From positions 1 through 64,000 of the forward strand of contig JAFRER010000016.1 in assembly GCA_017434755.1 (NCBI GenBank): 64,000 nucleotides of DNA, given 5' to 3'. A model generated the notes under the pieces. That model was not told the DNA's origin. It saw nothing but the letters and a program-made list of their open reading frames with translations, and did not search any database. The DNA is from Oscillospiraceae bacterium (GTDB taxonomy: Bacteria; Bacillota; Clostridia; Oscillospirales; Oscillospiraceae). This document shows positions 31,864 to 40,115 of this stretch, piece by piece (position 1 is the stretch's first letter; every line of letters begins with the position of its first letter). Made by a program: the position numbers and the translations under genes.

Positions 31864-31899
31864 ACTCCCCGGGAAGTCTTCCATGGACTTTCGGGGAGT
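31864..31899. terminator. Bidirectional terminator
   Basis: ACTCCCCG / CGGGGAGT outer stem plus AAGTC / GACTT inner stem, between two convergent genes, with A-run before and TTATTTTTCC after. Confidence 0.8.
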
Positions 31900-32165
31900 T
31901 ATTTTTCCTTTGCCAGCTCTGCGAGTTGTTTGAATTTTCCGATAATGATCTCATATCCGCCGCGTGAATGAGGCAGAAGACAGTGCGAGCAGTCCTTGAT
32001 CCCGCTGTCCAGATACCGGAAGCTGCCGCCGCATGATGAACCGAGGGCATAGAGCGGGCAGTAGCAGAAAAGACAGTTGAAATGCTCGGGATCCGCGCCC
32101 TGATGGCAGGGGAAATACGCACAGGCGCTGTTGCAGAAGTATTCGGATGAGTTTTCCGTCTTCAT
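31899..32165 (-). CDS. Cysteine-rich small domain protein
   Basis: An 88-residue protein with eleven cysteines and few other features: FCNSACAYFPCH near the N-terminus, NCLFCYCPLYALG in the middle and IKDCSHCLLPHS later. This is the cysteine-rich small domain (PF04071), expected to bind zinc or an Fe-S cluster and often found near cobalamin genes. Its ATG overlaps the stop of the racemase gene (ATGA), so they are coupled. The biochemical role is unknown. Confidence 0.8.
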   Translation of the reverse strand: MKTENSSEYFCNSACAYFPCHQGADPEHFNCLFCYCPLYALGSSCGGSFRYLDSGIKDCSHCLLPHSRGGYEIIIGKFKQLAELAKEK

Positions 32166-32962
32166 GCGTTCTCCCATTCCGGGATGCAGACCACATCGCC
32201 TATGTGGTAGCCGAGGATGATGGAGGCTGTCTTCCGGAAGGTCTCCGGATCGCCGCTGGTGAAGAAGCGCACATCCCCGCTGCCGCCGGTGGCGCCGGAA
32301 CCGGTGAGCTGTCTGGCAAGGGCGTCCGCCCCGCAGGCGGAGGCGGAGACGATCTCAACGCCGTCCCCGAGATATTCCCGCAGAGAGGGCTCTATGATGC
32401 CGTAGTGCGTGCAGCCGAGAAGAAGGGCGGTGGCGCCGGCGGACCGGATCGGCGCGAGGTATTCGGCCACGGCCTTTTTCACCCGTTCGTCCGAATAGGG
32501 AATGCCCGCCTCGATCAGCGTCACGAAATCCGGGCAAGGGACAGAGATGATGTCCCGCTTTAAGCCCGCATTGCGAAGCGCCGTTTCAAAGCCGCGGGAG
32601 TTTATCGAGGCCTGCGTGGCGATGATGCCGAGGGGCCCGTCCTCCGGGAGAGAGCGTATCAGCTCGACCGAGGGGGAGAGCACGTCAAAGCCCGGCACGG
32701 AACAGCCGGCTATGACATCTCCCGCGATCAGGGAGCAGGTGCCGCAGGCGGCCAGGACCGCCTTCGCGCCGGAGCGGACGAGGAAGGACACGTTGTTCCG
32801 CGCGCAGGTCCGGAGCTCGTTTCTCGCTTTGGAGCCGTACGGGACACGGCCGTTGTCGCCGAAATACAGTATGTTTTCCTCCGGAAGCTTTTTGCGGAAC
32901 TCCGCCAGCGCGGACAGACCGCCGAATCCGGAATCGAATATGCCTACGGGCCTGTTGTCCAT
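32162..32962 (-). CDS. murI: Glutamate racemase
   Basis: A 266-residue cofactor-independent Asp/Glu racemase making D-glutamate for peptidoglycan. Substrate and catalytic motifs are FDSGFGGLSALAEF near the N-terminus, the first catalytic cysteine in AACGTCS (Cys73) and the second in LLLGCTHYG near residue 183. The first motif reads CGT where most MurI have CNT, a variant known in clostridial paralogues, so a second, canonical racemase elsewhere in the genome is possible. FGDNGRVPYG replaces the usual YxGDxxRxPYG. Confidence 0.88.
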   Translation of the reverse strand: MDNRPVGIFDSGFGGLSALAEFRKKLPEENILYFGDNGRVPYGSKARNELRTCARNNVSFLVRSGAKAVLAACGTCSLIAGDVIAGCSVPGFDVLSPSVELIRSLPEDGPLGIIATQASINSRGFETALRNAGLKRDIISVPCPDFVTLIEAGIPYSDERVKKAVAEYLAPIRSAGATALLLGCTHYGIIEPSLREYLGDGVEIVSASACGADALARQLTGSGATGGSGDVRFFTSGDPETFRKTASIILGYHIGDVVCIPEWENA

Positions 32963-33109
32963 GATACACTCCTGCCTGAACTGAGATATTGATACTATAC
33001 AGCAGAACGGGCCGTTTTACAACAGCTTCGTTGCCGGGCGGGAAAGGATATGGTTTGAAGAAAGCGGCCGCTTGATATATAATGGACAAAAAAGGCGGGT
33101 GAGGTCGGA

Positions 33110-33781
33110 ATGAAAGAGTGCACGGAAAAATACAGGCGGCTGCTTGCCGGGACAACGCTGTTCGCCGGGATGCCGGAGGAAAAGCTGGAGCAGGGGCTGC
33201 AGGCGATGAAGGCTTCCTGCACCGACTATCCCAAGGGGGCGTTCCTCTGCCACCTCGGGCAGCCGGTCCGCCGCTTCGGACTCGTACTGGCGGGAAAGAT
33301 CCAGGTCTGCATGGATGATATCGACGGAAACCGGATGATCATGGCGAACGTGACGGCAGGGGGCACCTTCGGCGAATCGCTCTGCTTCCTGCACGCAGAG
33401 GAATCACCGGTATATATCGTGGCGACGGAGGACGCGGAGATCCTGTGGCTCAGTCCGGACGAACTGTTTACGGCGGGAAACGATGCGCTGTCCGCGGATC
33501 TGCGCAGCCGGTTCACTGCCATGATCGCCGAGAGGGCCCTGTCCATGAACACCCGCATCCAGATCCTCTCCAAGCGCACCCTGCGGGAGAAGCTGATCAC
33601 CCTGTTCAGCTCCTTTTCCATCAGCGGCTGCAGCTCCTTCGAGGTGCCTTTCAACCGGGAGGATATGGCTGCCTATATCGGGGCGGACAGAAGCGCGCTG
33701 TCCAGGGAGCTTTCGAAGATGAAAGCGGAGGGCCTGATCGATTATCATAAGGAGACCTTCCGTATTCTGAAAAATGATTGA
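33110..33781 (+). CDS. Crp/Fnr-family transcriptional regulator
   Basis: A 223-residue regulator: N-terminal cyclic-nucleotide-type beta barrel (GAFLCHLGQPVRRFGLVLAG, GGTFGESLCFLHAEESP), dimer helix and C-terminal winged helix (FNREDMAAYIGADRSALSRE). The N-terminus lacks the FNR four-cysteine Fe-S set, so a small-molecule or haem signal is more likely than oxygen sensing by Fe-S. The gene ends 95 bases before an ABC transporter operon whose promoter carries a perfect CRP-like palindrome, its probable target. Confidence 0.9.
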   Translation: MKECTEKYRRLLAGTTLFAGMPEEKLEQGLQAMKASCTDYPKGAFLCHLGQPVRRFGLVLAGKIQVCMDDIDGNRMIMANVTAGGTFGESLCFLHAEESPVYIVATEDAEILWLSPDELFTAGNDALSADLRSRFTAMIAERALSMNTRIQILSKRTLREKLITLFSSFSISGCSSFEVPFNREDMAAYIGADRSALSRELSKMKAEGLIDYHKETFRILKND

Positions 33782-33800
33782 GAAACAGACGGCACATTTT

Positions 33801-33842
33801 GTTGCATATGCAACCAAGAGTGCCGCTTACTTGTGGTATACT
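33801..33842 (+). promoter_or_regulatory. Crp/Fnr operator and class II-type promoter
   Basis: The perfect palindrome GTTGCATATGCAAC (33801-33814, centre 33807.5) precedes a -10 TATACT (33837-33842). With a start near 33849 the centre lies at about -41.5, the class II activation position, and no good -35 box exists. The regulator is encoded immediately upstream. Confidence 0.75.
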
Positions 33843-33876
33843 CCTTTAGAAAACAAGAATAAAGGAGTGAAACAAA

Positions 33877-34944
33877 ATGAAAAGATTAATGGCAATTCTG
33901 GTCGCGGTCCTGCTGATGGCCGCGCTGTTCAGCGGCTGCGGCTCTGCCGCCGCGCCCGCCGCGGAAAAGACGGAGGAACCGGCTGCCGCGCCGAAAGTCA
34001 CGGCTGAAGAGCCCGCAGCGACGGAAGCACCGGCGGAGACACCGGAGCCGGTGACGATCCGCATCGGTGCCCTGAAAGGTGCCACCACCATCGGCATGGT
34101 CAAGCTGATCGACGATATGGAAAACGGCCTCACTGCTGGCAACTATGAATTTACCATGGCCGCCGCTGCCGATGAGCTTACCCCCAAGCTCCTGAAGGGA
34201 GAGCTGGACTTACTCGCACTGCCCGTAAATGCCGCCGCCAACCTGTATAACAAATCCAACGGCGGCGTGGAGATTGCCGCGATCAATACCCTCGGCGTCA
34301 TCTACATCGTGGAAAAGGGCGGAGAGAGCGTAAACTCCCTGGCGGATCTCAAAGGGAAGACGATCTACGCCACCGGCAAGGGCAATACCCCTGAATTTGC
34401 TCTGCGGTACCTTCTTGCGCAGAACGGCCTCGACATGGATCAGGATGTCACCATGGAATGGAAGAGCGAGCCTTCGGAAGTGGTCGCCACGATGACCACG
34501 ATGGACAGCGCGGTCGCCATGCTGCCGCAGCCCTTCGTTACCGTCGCGGGCATGCAGGTCGAAGGCCTGCGCACGGCCCTCGATCTCACCGAGGAGTGGA
34601 ACAGGCTTGATAACGGAAGTACCTTCATCACGGCCGGGCTTGTGGTGCGCACGGCATTTGCCGACGAAAATCCCGAAGCGCTGAAGGCGTTCCTGGAAGA
34701 GTACGCCGCTTCCACCGACTATGTCAACGCCAGCCCGGCCGAAGCCGCTGTGATCGTTGAGAGGCTCGGTATTGTTGCCAAGGCCGCTGTGGCCGAAAAG
34801 GCGATCCCATACTGCAACATCGTGTGCATAACCGGAGAAGAGATGAAGAGCATACTCCCCGGCTATCTGCAGGTCCTTTATGATCTCAAGCCGGAATCCG
34901 TGGGCGGTGCCATGCCCGGTGATGACTTTTACTGGATGGGATAA
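33877..34944 (+). CDS. ABC substrate-binding lipoprotein (SsuA/TauA/NMT1-like)
   Basis: A 355-residue lipoprotein. The signal peptide ends in LFSGC (Cys22), followed by an Ala/Glu/Pro linker and a two-lobed binding domain (IRIGALKGATTIGMVKLIDD, LADLKGKTIYATGKGNTPEF, MLPQPFVTVAG) like those for nitrate, sulfonate, taurine or pyrimidine precursors. AAAGGAG precedes the ATG. It heads an operon with one permease and one small ATPase, likely activated by the upstream Crp/Fnr protein. The ligand is not evident. Confidence 0.88.
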   Translation: MKRLMAILVAVLLMAALFSGCGSAAAPAAEKTEEPAAAPKVTAEEPAATEAPAETPEPVTIRIGALKGATTIGMVKLIDDMENGLTAGNYEFTMAAAADELTPKLLKGELDLLALPVNAAANLYNKSNGGVEIAAINTLGVIYIVEKGGESVNSLADLKGKTIYATGKGNTPEFALRYLLAQNGLDMDQDVTMEWKSEPSEVVATMTTMDSAVAMLPQPFVTVAGMQVEGLRTALDLTEEWNRLDNGSTFITAGLVVRTAFADENPEALKAFLEEYAASTDYVNASPAEAAVIVERLGIVAKAAVAEKAIPYCNIVCITGEEMKSILPGYLQVLYDLKPESVGGAMPGDDFYWMG

Positions 34945-34954
34945 CGGATAACAT

Positions 34955-35704
34955 ATGAAAAGATCGACCGTCTTCAAGTTCATAGCGGTTGTCGCAGCTT
35001 TGCTGATCTGGCAGATCGCAGCTATGGCTGTGGGACTCGACATGCTTCTTGCCTCGCCGCTGCAGGTGGCGGGCAGGATGCTGTCAGTATGGCGTGAAGA
35101 CGGTTTCCTCAGTACGGTCGTGTTCTCGCTGGGGCGTGTGTTTGCGGGTTTCCTGCTGGCCTTCGTCGCAGGGATCGTTCTCGGGGTGCTCTCGGGCAGA
35201 TTCAAGGCCGTGGAGTATATGCTCTGGCCTTATGTCGTCACGTTCCGGGCGGTGCCCGTGGCGTCGTTTATCATATTGTGCCTGATCTGGCTTTCCTCCC
35301 GGCAGCTGACGGTGTTCATCGCGTTCCTGATAGTCTTTCCCGTGATCTACGGCAACGTCCTTCAAGGCATAAAGAGCACAGACCCTGCCATGAAGGAGAT
35401 GAGCGCGCTTTTCAAAGTGCCGTGGGGGAGAAGGTTCCTGTATATCTACCTGCCGTCGATCAAGCCCTATCTGCTCTCGGCGTGCTCAACGGCGGCGGGG
35501 ATGGCCTGGAAGGCCGGCGTCGCGGCGGAGATCATCGGCGTGGTGAAGGGCTCCATAGGGGAAAAGCTCTATGAGGCGAAGATCTATTTGCAAAGCGCGG
35601 ATCTGTTCGCCTGGACAATCATCATTATCATCCTGAGCGTGATCATGGAGAAAGCGTTTCTGTTCCTGCTGAAACGGGCGTTCGCCGGGGTGGAGAAACT
35701 GTGA
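34955..35704 (+). CDS. ABC transporter permease (SsuC/TauC-like)
   Basis: A 249-residue permease with about six helices. The conserved coupling loop (EMSALFKVPWGRRFLYIYLP near residues 146-165) and GMAWKAGVAAEIIGVVKGSI near 185 are the SsuC-type signatures. It starts 10 bases after the binding protein and overlaps the ATPase gene by four bases. Confidence 0.9.
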   Translation: MKRSTVFKFIAVVAALLIWQIAAMAVGLDMLLASPLQVAGRMLSVWREDGFLSTVVFSLGRVFAGFLLAFVAGIVLGVLSGRFKAVEYMLWPYVVTFRAVPVASFIILCLIWLSSRQLTVFIAFLIVFPVIYGNVLQGIKSTDPAMKEMSALFKVPWGRRFLYIYLPSIKPYLLSACSTAAGMAWKAGVAAEIIGVVKGSIGEKLYEAKIYLQSADLFAWTIIIIILSVIMEKAFLFLLKRAFAGVEKL

Positions 35705-36285
35705 ACAACATCGTACTTACCGGGGTATCCAAAAGCTTCGACGGCAGGGAGATCCTGAAAAATGTGTCCATGCGCTTCGAGGCGGGACAGACCGTCTGCA
35801 TCCGCGGCCGTTCGGGGATCGGCAAGACTACGCTCCTGCGGATCATCGCGGGACTGATGGCGCCGGATTCCGGCGCGGTCAGCGCTGTCCCGGAGCGCAT
35901 CGGCTTCGTCTTTCAGGAGGACAGGCTGTGTGAGGATTTCTCCGCGCTCAGCAATATCCGCCTTGTAACGGGCAGGGCGCTTCCGAAAGAGGACATCCTG
36001 CGGCATCTGGAAGAGCTGGAGCTGGCGGAGAGCGCGCTGCAGCCCGTGAGGGACTTCAGCGGCGGCATGAAGAGGCGGGTCGCGCTGGCAAGAGCGGTCT
36101 GCGCGGACCCGAATCTGCTCATCCTGGACGAGCCCTTCAAAGGCCTTGACCCGGAGTTGCGGATGAAAGTGATTGCCTATATAAAAAGGCACGTAGAAGG
36201 AAAGACGGTGCTGTGCGTCACCCATGACGTTTCGGAGGCCCTGTACATGGGCGGCACGATCATAGATCTTGATGATCTTTTTTGA
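35701..36285 (+). CDS. ABC transporter ATPase, short (SsuB-like)
   Basis: A 194-residue ATPase, shorter than the usual 240-260 because little follows the switch region. Motifs: Walker A GRSGIGKTT, Q-loop FVFQEDRLCEDFSA, signature FSGGMKRR, Walker B LLILDEPFKGLD and switch CVTHDVSEA. The start is GTG overlapping the permease stop. All catalytic residues are kept, so it should be active. Confidence 0.9.
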   Translation: MNNIVLTGVSKSFDGREILKNVSMRFEAGQTVCIRGRSGIGKTTLLRIIAGLMAPDSGAVSAVPERIGFVFQEDRLCEDFSALSNIRLVTGRALPKEDILRHLEELELAESALQPVRDFSGGMKRRVALARAVCADPNLLILDEPFKGLDPELRMKVIAYIKRHVEGKTVLCVTHDVSEALYMGGTIIDLDDLF

Positions 36286-36298
36286 TACTGTATTTCTA

Positions 36299-36345
36299 GT
36301 AAAAAGGAACGGGGACTGCATGTTGCAGTCCCCGTTCCTTTTTAC
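36299..36345. terminator. Very strong terminator
   Basis: A perfect 22-bp stem with a 3-base loop (TGT at 36321-36323), A-run on one side and T-run on the other. It separates two convergent operons. Confidence 0.85.
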
Positions 36346-36354
36346 GTTGTCAGA

Positions 36355-37839
36355 TCATGAGAATGCGGACATCTCCGCGGCGTACCAGTTTCTCCCTTCC
36401 TTCACGAAGAGCATCTCATAGCCGTTCTTCAGCCCGTATGAGTATTTCTCATACCATGATTGAGCGGTGAAGTTTGCTTTATACTGTATCGTGCAGTAGA
36501 AAGCGTCCTCGCCGACCGGATAGAAGTCCGAGAAAGACAGTTCTTCATAGTCTACCTGCGTATCGGATGCCCAGTACATTCCCTCTGCAGAATCTCTTAT
36601 ATATCTGTTCAGCCTTGTTCCGAACAGAGTACACTCCAGAAGAGCCTGGATCTTCGGACGGTTCACCTGTGAAGATGAGTAGTCCATGTAGCGGTTGAAG
36701 AATGTTTCGACCACGTCATGGACTTCTTCCATCAGCTGCTCGTCATTGGGATGGAAAAAGATGAATTTTCCGCTGTCCGTTATTACGGGGACTAGTTCGA
36801 CGCCGGAACGGTCATAGGCCTTGATGACAGGTTCCGTAAACAGTCCGGAGTGAGAGTATTCAACAGTCTTCCATTCATTTCCCGCTGTGTATCCGCCGAA
36901 GCCTTCGAATATTCCGATACTGCTCGAGGTCACATCCTGCGGGAGCAGTTCTGTCCCACATACCGTAACCCGTACATCTTCCGGGGCCTCTATTACGATA
37001 GAATAGAGATCCTCCGGAATATAGAAGTATCTGTAAACGTTGGTTATCTCATCATATTCCGGATGGATTTCATTGCCTTTGCCGTCCGTTACGACCACGT
37101 TCCCGTACATTGTCCCGACACTGTAGCACTTATAGGTCGGGGCGGGGACGAACCGAGTCTCGAGCTCGGTCAGGCCGGGAACAGATATCTCGCCGGAATA
37201 ATAAGTGTCTGTCACAGGAACCGAGTTTATACTCAGAATTACGTTTTCCGGAGCATTGACTTCTACGTTGATATGCTCGAGGTTGGAGGTGAAGTCACAT
37301 ACAGAAACGGAATCAAGTTTCCAGTAGTGCCTGCCGAAACCGGCGAATTTGTCGGCTCTTGCCTTGAAGACCACATTGTAAAGATTTGTATTCTTGGCCA
37401 TGACTACAAATGTGGTGGTGGTTTTATCCGAACCGGAAATACTTCTGCGGAAAGAGAGATCATAGTCTCTGAGAGTACCGTCGTAATAGCTCCTGAAAAG
37501 AGCTTCGGCGTCTTCAAATTCACTTATATAGCTGCTTGCTGAGGGAGCTGCCAGATCGAGCCACTCGTCCTTGCTCATGGAAGAGAGCATTTCCTCCATT
37601 GGAAGCTCCGGGCGGGTAACCTCATAGACTGCCGCATATCGGTACAGTACAATGCATGTCACGGCGCCGACAGCGAGCAGGACGGCTGCCCATATGATCA
37701 GAAAAGTACGCCATCCGTGGGACGTCAGTTTCTTTGCTTTTTTCTCTTCATCCGGGTTTCCGGATGCTTCATCAACTGCAGAAGGCTCAGCGGGAACCTC
37801 GTTTTCCGTCATATAATCCCGGTTCTCATTCTCATTCAT
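36355..37839 (-). CDS. Membrane-anchored hypothetical protein
   Basis: A 494-residue protein with an acidic cytoplasmic N-terminus (about 45 residues), one membrane helix (FLIIWAAVLLAVGAVTCIVL) and a large extracellular part rich in aromatic and acidic residues. The layout recalls TcaA-like cell-envelope proteins, but I do not recognise the family. The ATG at 37839 overlaps the upstream glycosidase-family gene by eight bases (ATGAATGA), after AAGGAAGG. Last gene of the CotH operon. Confidence 0.7.
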   Translation of the reverse strand: MNENENRDYMTENEVPAEPSAVDEASGNPDEEKKAKKLTSHGWRTFLIIWAAVLLAVGAVTCIVLYRYAAVYEVTRPELPMEEMLSSMSKDEWLDLAAPSASSYISEFEDAEALFRSYYDGTLRDYDLSFRRSISGSDKTTTTFVVMAKNTNLYNVVFKARADKFAGFGRHYWKLDSVSVCDFTSNLEHINVEVNAPENVILSINSVPVTDTYYSGEISVPGLTELETRFVPAPTYKCYSVGTMYGNVVVTDGKGNEIHPEYDEITNVYRYFYIPEDLYSIVIEAPEDVRVTVCGTELLPQDVTSSSIGIFEGFGGYTAGNEWKTVEYSHSGLFTEPVIKAYDRSGVELVPVITDSGKFIFFHPNDEQLMEEVHDVVETFFNRYMDYSSSQVNRPKIQALLECTLFGTRLNRYIRDSAEGMYWASDTQVDYEELSFSDFYPVGEDAFYCTIQYKANFTAQSWYEKYSYGLKNGYEMLFVKEGRNWYAAEMSAFS

Positions 37840-38866
37840 TGCTTTCACCTTCCTTTAATACGATAAAGCCTGTCGGGATTCTTCTGGGACCTGTGACAGA
37901 GGCACAGTTATTGATTATCTCTCCGCCGTAAACCATAACAGATGAAGAGCCTCCGTCAAGGTTCCCGGCGTTGACGGCCCCATATTCCAGCATGACGTTG
38001 ACGATGTCTTCCATGGTTGCACCGAGAGTGTTTATGCTCCTGCCGTCAAGAACGAGAAGCAGCAGAGATCCGTCTTCCCGCTGGCCTATGGCAGTTCTGG
38101 GGTTGACACCGCTGCCCAGGTTTTGTGACTGAACTTCTCCGTTGATTATAAGCGCGGAGGCAAGCCCGTCGTGTGTTACGAAACTCACGCCCCATCTGAT
38201 GCCGAGCTCCATCGCCTTGTTTCCTGTCATCGTGCCGATCCGCAGGACACCGTCCTTGTCGATGCCGACCACATTGTATTTATAGTCCGGGTTGCCCCAC
38301 GTGATCTTGCAGTCGGCTATCACAAGGCCTTGCGGACGCCCGCCGTCACCAAGACCGCTCTGATCATTGAAGCCGCCTGCATTGATCCCCGCGATCCCGT
38401 CATATTTTGCTACCAAATCCGTAAGCTGAAGGCCCGGAGCCATGCCGAAATCTTCAGAGGTCCCGAGAATGACGCTTTTGGGATCACGCACGATCAGAAG
38501 CTTTCCCTTGCAGGTACCCATTGCGATATCGATGAGCTGGAGATAGTCCTGCTGTTTCTCTTTTGCGTCAGTTGCCGCGTCTGCGATGTGGATAAGGGAA
38601 GCATTGACGGGTTCCGTCTCGACCTGCTCGGTATTCTCACTGATATAGCCGGACAGCTCCTCTTCCGAGAGAAAAATGCTGGGGATCCATCTTATGGCGC
38701 TGGTCTCTCTCATCGACCGGGTGAAGCTCCCGGTAAGAGTGGGGGAGGGTCCCTTTTCCATGACCCAGATGATGCCGAGCAGTACTATGAGTATGGAAAG
38801 GATACTGATACCGAGAAAAGATAAAAGACGTTTCAGAAAGTTTGAATTGTTTTCTCTATTTTTCAC
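37832..38866 (-). CDS. Phosphodiester glycosidase (NAGPA)-family protein, copy 2
   Basis: A 344-residue protein with an N-terminal membrane helix (GISILSILIVLLGIIWVM) and an extracellular NAGPA-type domain (PF09992): KYDGIAGINAGGFND, WGVSFVTHDGLASALIINGE, GVNPRTAIGQREDGSLLLLV and the NLDGGSSSVMVYGGEI ending. The human relative uncovers mannose-6-phosphate by cleaving GlcNAc from a sugar phosphodiester; bacterial ones act on exopolysaccharide or teichoic-type phosphodiesters. GTG start at 38866 after AGGTG. Paralogue of the gene at 39095. Confidence 0.85.
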   Translation of the reverse strand: MKNRENNSNFLKRLLSFLGISILSILIVLLGIIWVMEKGPSPTLTGSFTRSMRETSAIRWIPSIFLSEEELSGYISENTEQVETEPVNASLIHIADAATDAKEKQQDYLQLIDIAMGTCKGKLLIVRDPKSVILGTSEDFGMAPGLQLTDLVAKYDGIAGINAGGFNDQSGLGDGGRPQGLVIADCKITWGNPDYKYNVVGIDKDGVLRIGTMTGNKAMELGIRWGVSFVTHDGLASALIINGEVQSQNLGSGVNPRTAIGQREDGSLLLLVLDGRSINTLGATMEDIVNVMLEYGAVNAGNLDGGSSSVMVYGGEIINNCASVTGPRRIPTGFIVLKEGESNE

Positions 38867-38909
38867 TGAATTACACCTGCTTGAGCAAGAATATGATGAG
38901 AGAATAATG

Positions 38910-39098
38910 CTATTCCTTTCTCTGGGAAACGATTAACACGACAGATTCGATGATGACCAGAAGCAGAAAAACAAGAAGCGGGATCTTGAATGTTTCTCTG
39001 GACAGGATCTGGATCATAAACCTGTCCATAATCCACAGTATTATGAATATAACAGCCATATCCAGACAGATATGCGGAAGGATGCGCTTGAACATCAT
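38910..39098 (-). CDS. Small two-helix membrane protein
   Basis: A 62-residue protein, almost entirely two hydrophobic helices (HICLDMAVIFIILWIM and IPLLVFLLLVIIESVVLIV) with a basic link and a charged tail (SQRKE). ATG at 39098 overlaps the stop of the upstream gene (ATGA) after GGGGAGG; a second ATG follows directly. No family recognised. Placed between the two NAGPA-family genes. Confidence 0.65.
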   Translation of the reverse strand: MMFKRILPHICLDMAVIFIILWIMDRFMIQILSRETFKIPLLVFLLLVIIESVVLIVSQRKE

Positions 39099-40108
39099 TC
39101 GTCCTCCCCGATATATATCATATCCCATACCGGTCTCCCGTACGGGTAGCTGAGCAGGCTGCCGTTCCACCAGAAGCCGGATGTCTGTCCACCGTCGAGA
39201 TTGTAAGCGGAGACGCAGCCGAGATCATAGAAAAGATTTGAGAGCTGCTCCATGGTCATTCCGGCAGAAGCTGCGGTTCTGCCGTCTACTTCTACAAAAT
39301 AATAGTGCCCCGGCTCCACACAGCCAATGGCTGAACGGGGATTTGCCCTTTTAACATTACTGTTGAAACTTGTTTTGACATTGCCGGAATCGAGTAGTTC
39401 CGGACCGAAACACCATGCCTGCCAGGCGCCGTATCCCGCAAGTGCGTCCGGATTGTATTCAGATGCGGGAACGGTGATCAGTTCTCCTTTGTTCGTAATT
39501 ATACCAATGTCTTCAAATCCCGTGTTCCTGTACAGGATCCCGTTTCTGATCACAACGCCTTTCGCACGCGCCCCGTAATGGTCACCTGATATCGCAACGA
39601 CGGCACCGTGGCGTTCGGCAATATCCGCAAGCATTTCAGTGGACTTTTTGAAACCGTCTCCGCCAAACGCGGTCTTCAGATACTTCAGATCGCGGATATA
39701 GATATCGGCTATGTTGTAAATAATCCCGTTTTCCGTGATATGAGAGACGGAAACGCTGATGTTCCGGCTCCGGTAAGTATCTTCGGTCCGTATGATCTCA
39801 CCGTCAGTAAACTTATCGGCAAATTGCTGCCCGAACATTCCGGATACGGTGCGATCCGTTTCGGAGCCGGATGATTCAGCCTCATTTTCAGGTGTTGAAC
39901 CGTCACCGGCAGGGCTTCCTGACAAATCGGGATCCGGATCCGGGAGCGTCGCTGAAGAGTCTGCGGCAAGAAGACTCACGGGTTCGGGATCTTCAGAGAG
40001 ATCGAAAACGAAATGGAACAGGCAGAAAAGACCGAATCCGAAGCATATGCATAAAAGATCGATTAATATAAGGGTGGATACTTTTTGCTTTTTGATCTGT
40101 ATCACCAC
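39095..40108 (-). CDS. Phosphodiester glycosidase (NAGPA)-family protein, copy 1
   Basis: A 337-residue protein: short basic start, membrane helix (LILIDLLCICFGFGLFCLF), a Ser/Pro/Asp-rich spacer, then the NAGPA domain with HGAVVAISGDHYGARAKGVV, SNVKRANPRSAIGCVEPGHY and the closing AYNLDGGQTSGFWWNG. GTG start (40108 or the next codon) with a poor ribosome site, five bases after the CotH-family stop, so translation is probably coupled. Similar in layout to copy 2 but clearly diverged. Confidence 0.83.
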   Translation of the reverse strand: MVIQIKKQKVSTLILIDLLCICFGFGLFCLFHFVFDLSEDPEPVSLLAADSSATLPDPDPDLSGSPAGDGSTPENEAESSGSETDRTVSGMFGQQFADKFTDGEIIRTEDTYRSRNISVSVSHITENGIIYNIADIYIRDLKYLKTAFGGDGFKKSTEMLADIAERHGAVVAISGDHYGARAKGVVIRNGILYRNTGFEDIGIITNKGELITVPASEYNPDALAGYGAWQAWCFGPELLDSGNVKTSFNSNVKRANPRSAIGCVEPGHYYFVEVDGRTAASAGMTMEQLSNLFYDLGCVSAYNLDGGQTSGFWWNGSLLSYPYGRPVWDMIYIGEDE

Positions 40109-40115
40109 CGTGTGA

